7,477 nucleotides of DNA from an uncultured Clostridia bacterium (GTDB taxonomy: Bacteria; Bacillota; Clostridia; Oscillospirales; Ruminococcaceae): positions 1-7,477 of the forward strand of contig CAMEYZ010000108.1 of the NCBI GenBank assembly GCA_945947715.1, given 5' to 3'. Positions 6,380 through 7,477 of the stretch are shown in pieces. The position numbers and the translations under genes were made by a program. Position 1 is the stretch's first letter. Each line of letters starts with the position of its first letter. The notes beneath the pieces were generated by a model. That model was not told where the DNA came from. It saw only the letters and a program-made list of their open reading frames with translations, and made no database searches.

Positions 6380-6431
6380 AGTTGATTATTCCTTTCATAT
6401 GTAAATTATGATTAAACGTCATACTACTGAT

Positions 6432-6460
6432 ATTTTACCACTTATTTATCATTCTGTCAA
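6432..6460 (-). promoter_or_regulatory. Strong predicted promoter of the manA-ilvD operon
   Basis: On the minus strand TTGACA (6455-6460) and TAAAAT (6432-6437) are separated by 17 bp, with a TGG extended -10 element directly before the -10. An A/T-tract (AAAAATTTT) just upstream of the -35 could act as an UP element. The predicted start is near 6425. The leader of about 46 nt holds no riboswitch, T-box or terminator. No obvious cre box was recognised. Confidence 0.85.
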
Positions 6461-6474
6461 TGAAAATTTTTGAA

Positions 6475-6520
6475 ATGCTGTAGCAGATATCAGTCTGGAA
6501 AAAATCAGCATAAATCTGCT
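6475..6520. repeat. Two interleaved inverted repeats in the divergent intergenic region
   Basis: ATGCTG (6475-6480) can pair with CAGCAT (6506-6511), and AGCAGAT (6482-6488) with ATCTGCT (6514-6520). The arms interleave, so as RNA they would be mutually exclusive or form a pseudoknot. On the plus strand the second pair is followed by two runs of T (6524-6539), terminator-like. The element lies between the two divergent promoters, upstream of both, so an operator role is at least as plausible. Confidence 0.4.
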
Positions 6521-6552
6521 CCATTTTTTTATTTTTTTTATTCTGATTTTTA

Positions 6553-6581
6553 TTGAAATTCACGAAAAAGTATGATATAAT
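6553..6581 (+). promoter_or_regulatory. Predicted promoter of the membrane protein/EAL operon
   Basis: TTGAAA (6553-6558) and TATAAT (6576-6581) are separated by 17 bp, with TGA immediately before the -10 giving an extended -10. T-rich tracts at 6524-6552 could serve as an UP element. The predicted start near 6588 gives a leader of about 25 nt. Confidence 0.8.
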
Positions 6582-6612
6582 GGTATTATAAGAAAATAGG
6601 GCGGTGACTTGC

Positions 6613-6966
6613 ATGGGCAGATACATAAAGGATTACATGAAATACATCGAAAAAATTCTCGGCGGAGATGACGCCGATGTTGATTACGAAAAGCTTAGGA
6701 TAGATTTTCTGCTGAAGATAGAGTTTTTCCAGCATGAAAGACTGGTTCATTTCCTTGTGACCTTCATGGTCATAATTGCGCTGTTTATCAGTGTGCTGTA
6801 TATTTTTATGACAGGTTTGCAGCTCATGTCCGTGCTTTCGATAATACTGCTGGGACTTACGGCGGCTTATCTTGCGTACTATTATTTCATCGAAAATGCA
6901 GTTATGAAAATGTATAAGCTGTACGACAGGATAATGGAAAAGATAAACGAAGGTAGCAAAAAATAA
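6613..6966 (+). CDS. Small two-helix membrane protein upstream of an EAL gene
   Basis: A 117-aa protein of unknown family. A charged N-terminal region of about 43 residues comes first (GRYIKDYMKYIEKILGGDD, then YEKLRIDFLLKIEFFQHERL). Two hydrophobic helices follow, at about 44-67 and 70-92, joined by a very short turn that forms a hairpin in the membrane. A basic, helical tail, MKMYKLYDRIMEKINEGSKK, is at 98-117. Both ends are expected in the cytoplasm. The ATG at 6613 is preceded by TAGGGCGGTGA, which matches the extended Shine-Dalgarno sequence at 9 of 11 positions and ends 5 nt from the start. A GTG at 6604 lies within that site and is unlikely. The EAL gene starts 19 nt after its stop, and one promoter serves both. 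A role as partner or membrane tether for the EAL protein is inference from gene order only. Confidence 0.78.
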   Translation: MGRYIKDYMKYIEKILGGDDADVDYEKLRIDFLLKIEFFQHERLVHFLVTFMVIIALFISVLYIFMTGLQLMSVLSIILLGLTAAYLAYYYFIENAVMKMYKLYDRIMEKINEGSKK

Positions 6967-6985
6967 ACCGAAGCGAGGGTCTTTT

Positions 6986-7477
6986 ATGAAGATGACCGAC
7001 GAAATAATTCGTAAAGTAATAGAAAATGAAGATATATCCGTGGATTTCCAGCCGATTTATTCACTTAACACCAAGAAATTCATAGGGCTGGAGGCTCTTG
7101 CGAGAGGCCATTACAACGATGAGGTAATATCTCCCGTTTTTCTGTTTGAATATGCCAAAAGAGAGGGCATCTCCTTAAAGCTTGACAGGATATGCCGTGA
7201 AAAGGCTATGAGAGCTTTCTCCACCGAGAACAGAGGAGCTTCTCTGTTTATAAATTTTGAGACCTCTGTTCTGAACGACGTGGTATCGGGGACGGGCTCC
7301 CTGGCGAAAACTGCTGAGGAGAATGGCATTTCTCCTCAGAATATCGTTATCGAGCTGAATGAATCACGGGTCAGGGATTCCTATAATCTGATGATGTTCG
7401 TGGACTATTACCGCTCAAAGGGCTTTCTTATCGCCCTTGACAACGTAAGCGCAGGCTTTGACACCATAAACCGCATA
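6986..7477 (+). CDS. EAL-domain (c-di-GMP phosphodiesterase family) protein, N-terminal part (right edge)
   Basis: 164 residues of an EAL domain that begins almost at the N-terminus; the gene runs off the window. The family hydrolyses or binds the second messenger c-di-GMP. Visible motifs: FQPIYSL with Gln22, the signature LEALAR (35-40) with Glu36 as metal ligand, FINFE with Asn90, and VIELNES with Glu123. Loop 6 is LDNVSAGF, where active enzymes usually read DDFGTGY: Asp152 is kept but the second aspartate is Asn153. The 'R.....SP..LFEYAKREG...LDRICREKA' pattern resembles Firmicutes EAL proteins that continue into CBS and GGDEF domains, but that part cannot be seen here. The downstream catalytic Lys, Glu and Gln are also outside the window. 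So it is either a phosphodiesterase with a variant metal site or a c-di-GMP-binding effector. The ATG at 6986 follows GAGGG by about 6 nt. Confidence 0.9.
   Translation, partial: MKMTDEIIRKVIENEDISVDFQPIYSLNTKKFIGLEALARGHYNDEVISPVFLFEYAKREGISLKLDRICREKAMRAFSTENRGASLFINFETSVLNDVVSGTGSLAKTAEENGISPQNIVIELNESRVRDSYNLMMFVDYYRSKGFLIALDNVSAGFDTINRI

Noticed and set aside
6362..6422. 20-codon leader ORF overlapping the manA start
   Set aside because: It begins within a few nt of the predicted transcription start, has no ribosome binding site, and shows no run of regulatory codons.
6435..6626. 63-codon minus-strand frame in the AT-rich intergenic region
   Set aside because: Low-complexity Asn/Lys/Phe composition, overlaps both divergent promoters and the next gene's start, and has no supporting homology signal.

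Overview
The window looks like chromosomal DNA of a Gram-positive anaerobe of the class Clostridia, most plausibly a Ruminococcus-like member of the Oscillospiraceae. Evidence: moderate GC by eye, strong AGGAGG-type ribosome binding sites before nearly every gene, sigma-A promoters with textbook 17-bp spacers, a clostridial/archaeal-style IlvD, a ROK glucokinase next to a class I mannose-6-phosphate isomerase, and an EAL protein of a type common in Firmicutes. The taxon is inferred from style and gene content, not from a marker gene. No mobile element, phage gene, CRISPR array, tRNA or rRNA is visible.

Layout, left to right. (1) 1-231, minus: N-terminus of RecJ, running off the left edge. (2) 346-915, minus: manganese efflux pump MntP. 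(3) 1031-1540, plus: a GNAT acetyltransferase, divergent from mntP. The 115-bp gap between these two holds back-to-back promoters and an inverted repeat that covers the mntP ribosome binding site. (4) 1553-1584: a hairpin with T-rich tails on both strands ends the GNAT gene and the large leftward operon that converges on it. (5) 6379 down to 1588, minus: a compact five-gene operon, manA (mannose-6-phosphate isomerase), ROK glucokinase, an unrecognised 232-aa protein, ilvD (dihydroxy-acid dehydratase) and an unrecognised 148-aa membrane-anchored protein. The gaps are 14, 22, 16 and 3 nt. One strong promoter at 6432-6460 precedes it. (6) 6380-6612: an AT-rich divergent regulatory region with inverted repeats and T-runs. 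(7) 6613-7477, plus: a 117-aa two-helix membrane protein followed 19 nt later by an EAL-domain protein that is cut by the right edge.

How the genes work together: manA and the glucokinase feed mannose- and glucose-derived sugar into fructose-6-P and glucose-6-P. ilvD makes the 2-keto acid precursors of valine, leucine and isoleucine. Its place in a sugar operon, with no T-box or attenuator of its own, suggests supply tied to carbon flux rather than to branched-chain amino acid starvation; this is inference. The membrane protein/EAL pair looks like a small c-di-GMP module.

I did not find a convincing new multi-gene system. The points most worth a second look are the altered metal-binding motif in the EAL domain, the Cys-rich N-terminus of IlvD, the two unrecognised proteins in the sugar/ilvD operon, and the repeat that could mask the mntP ribosome binding site.
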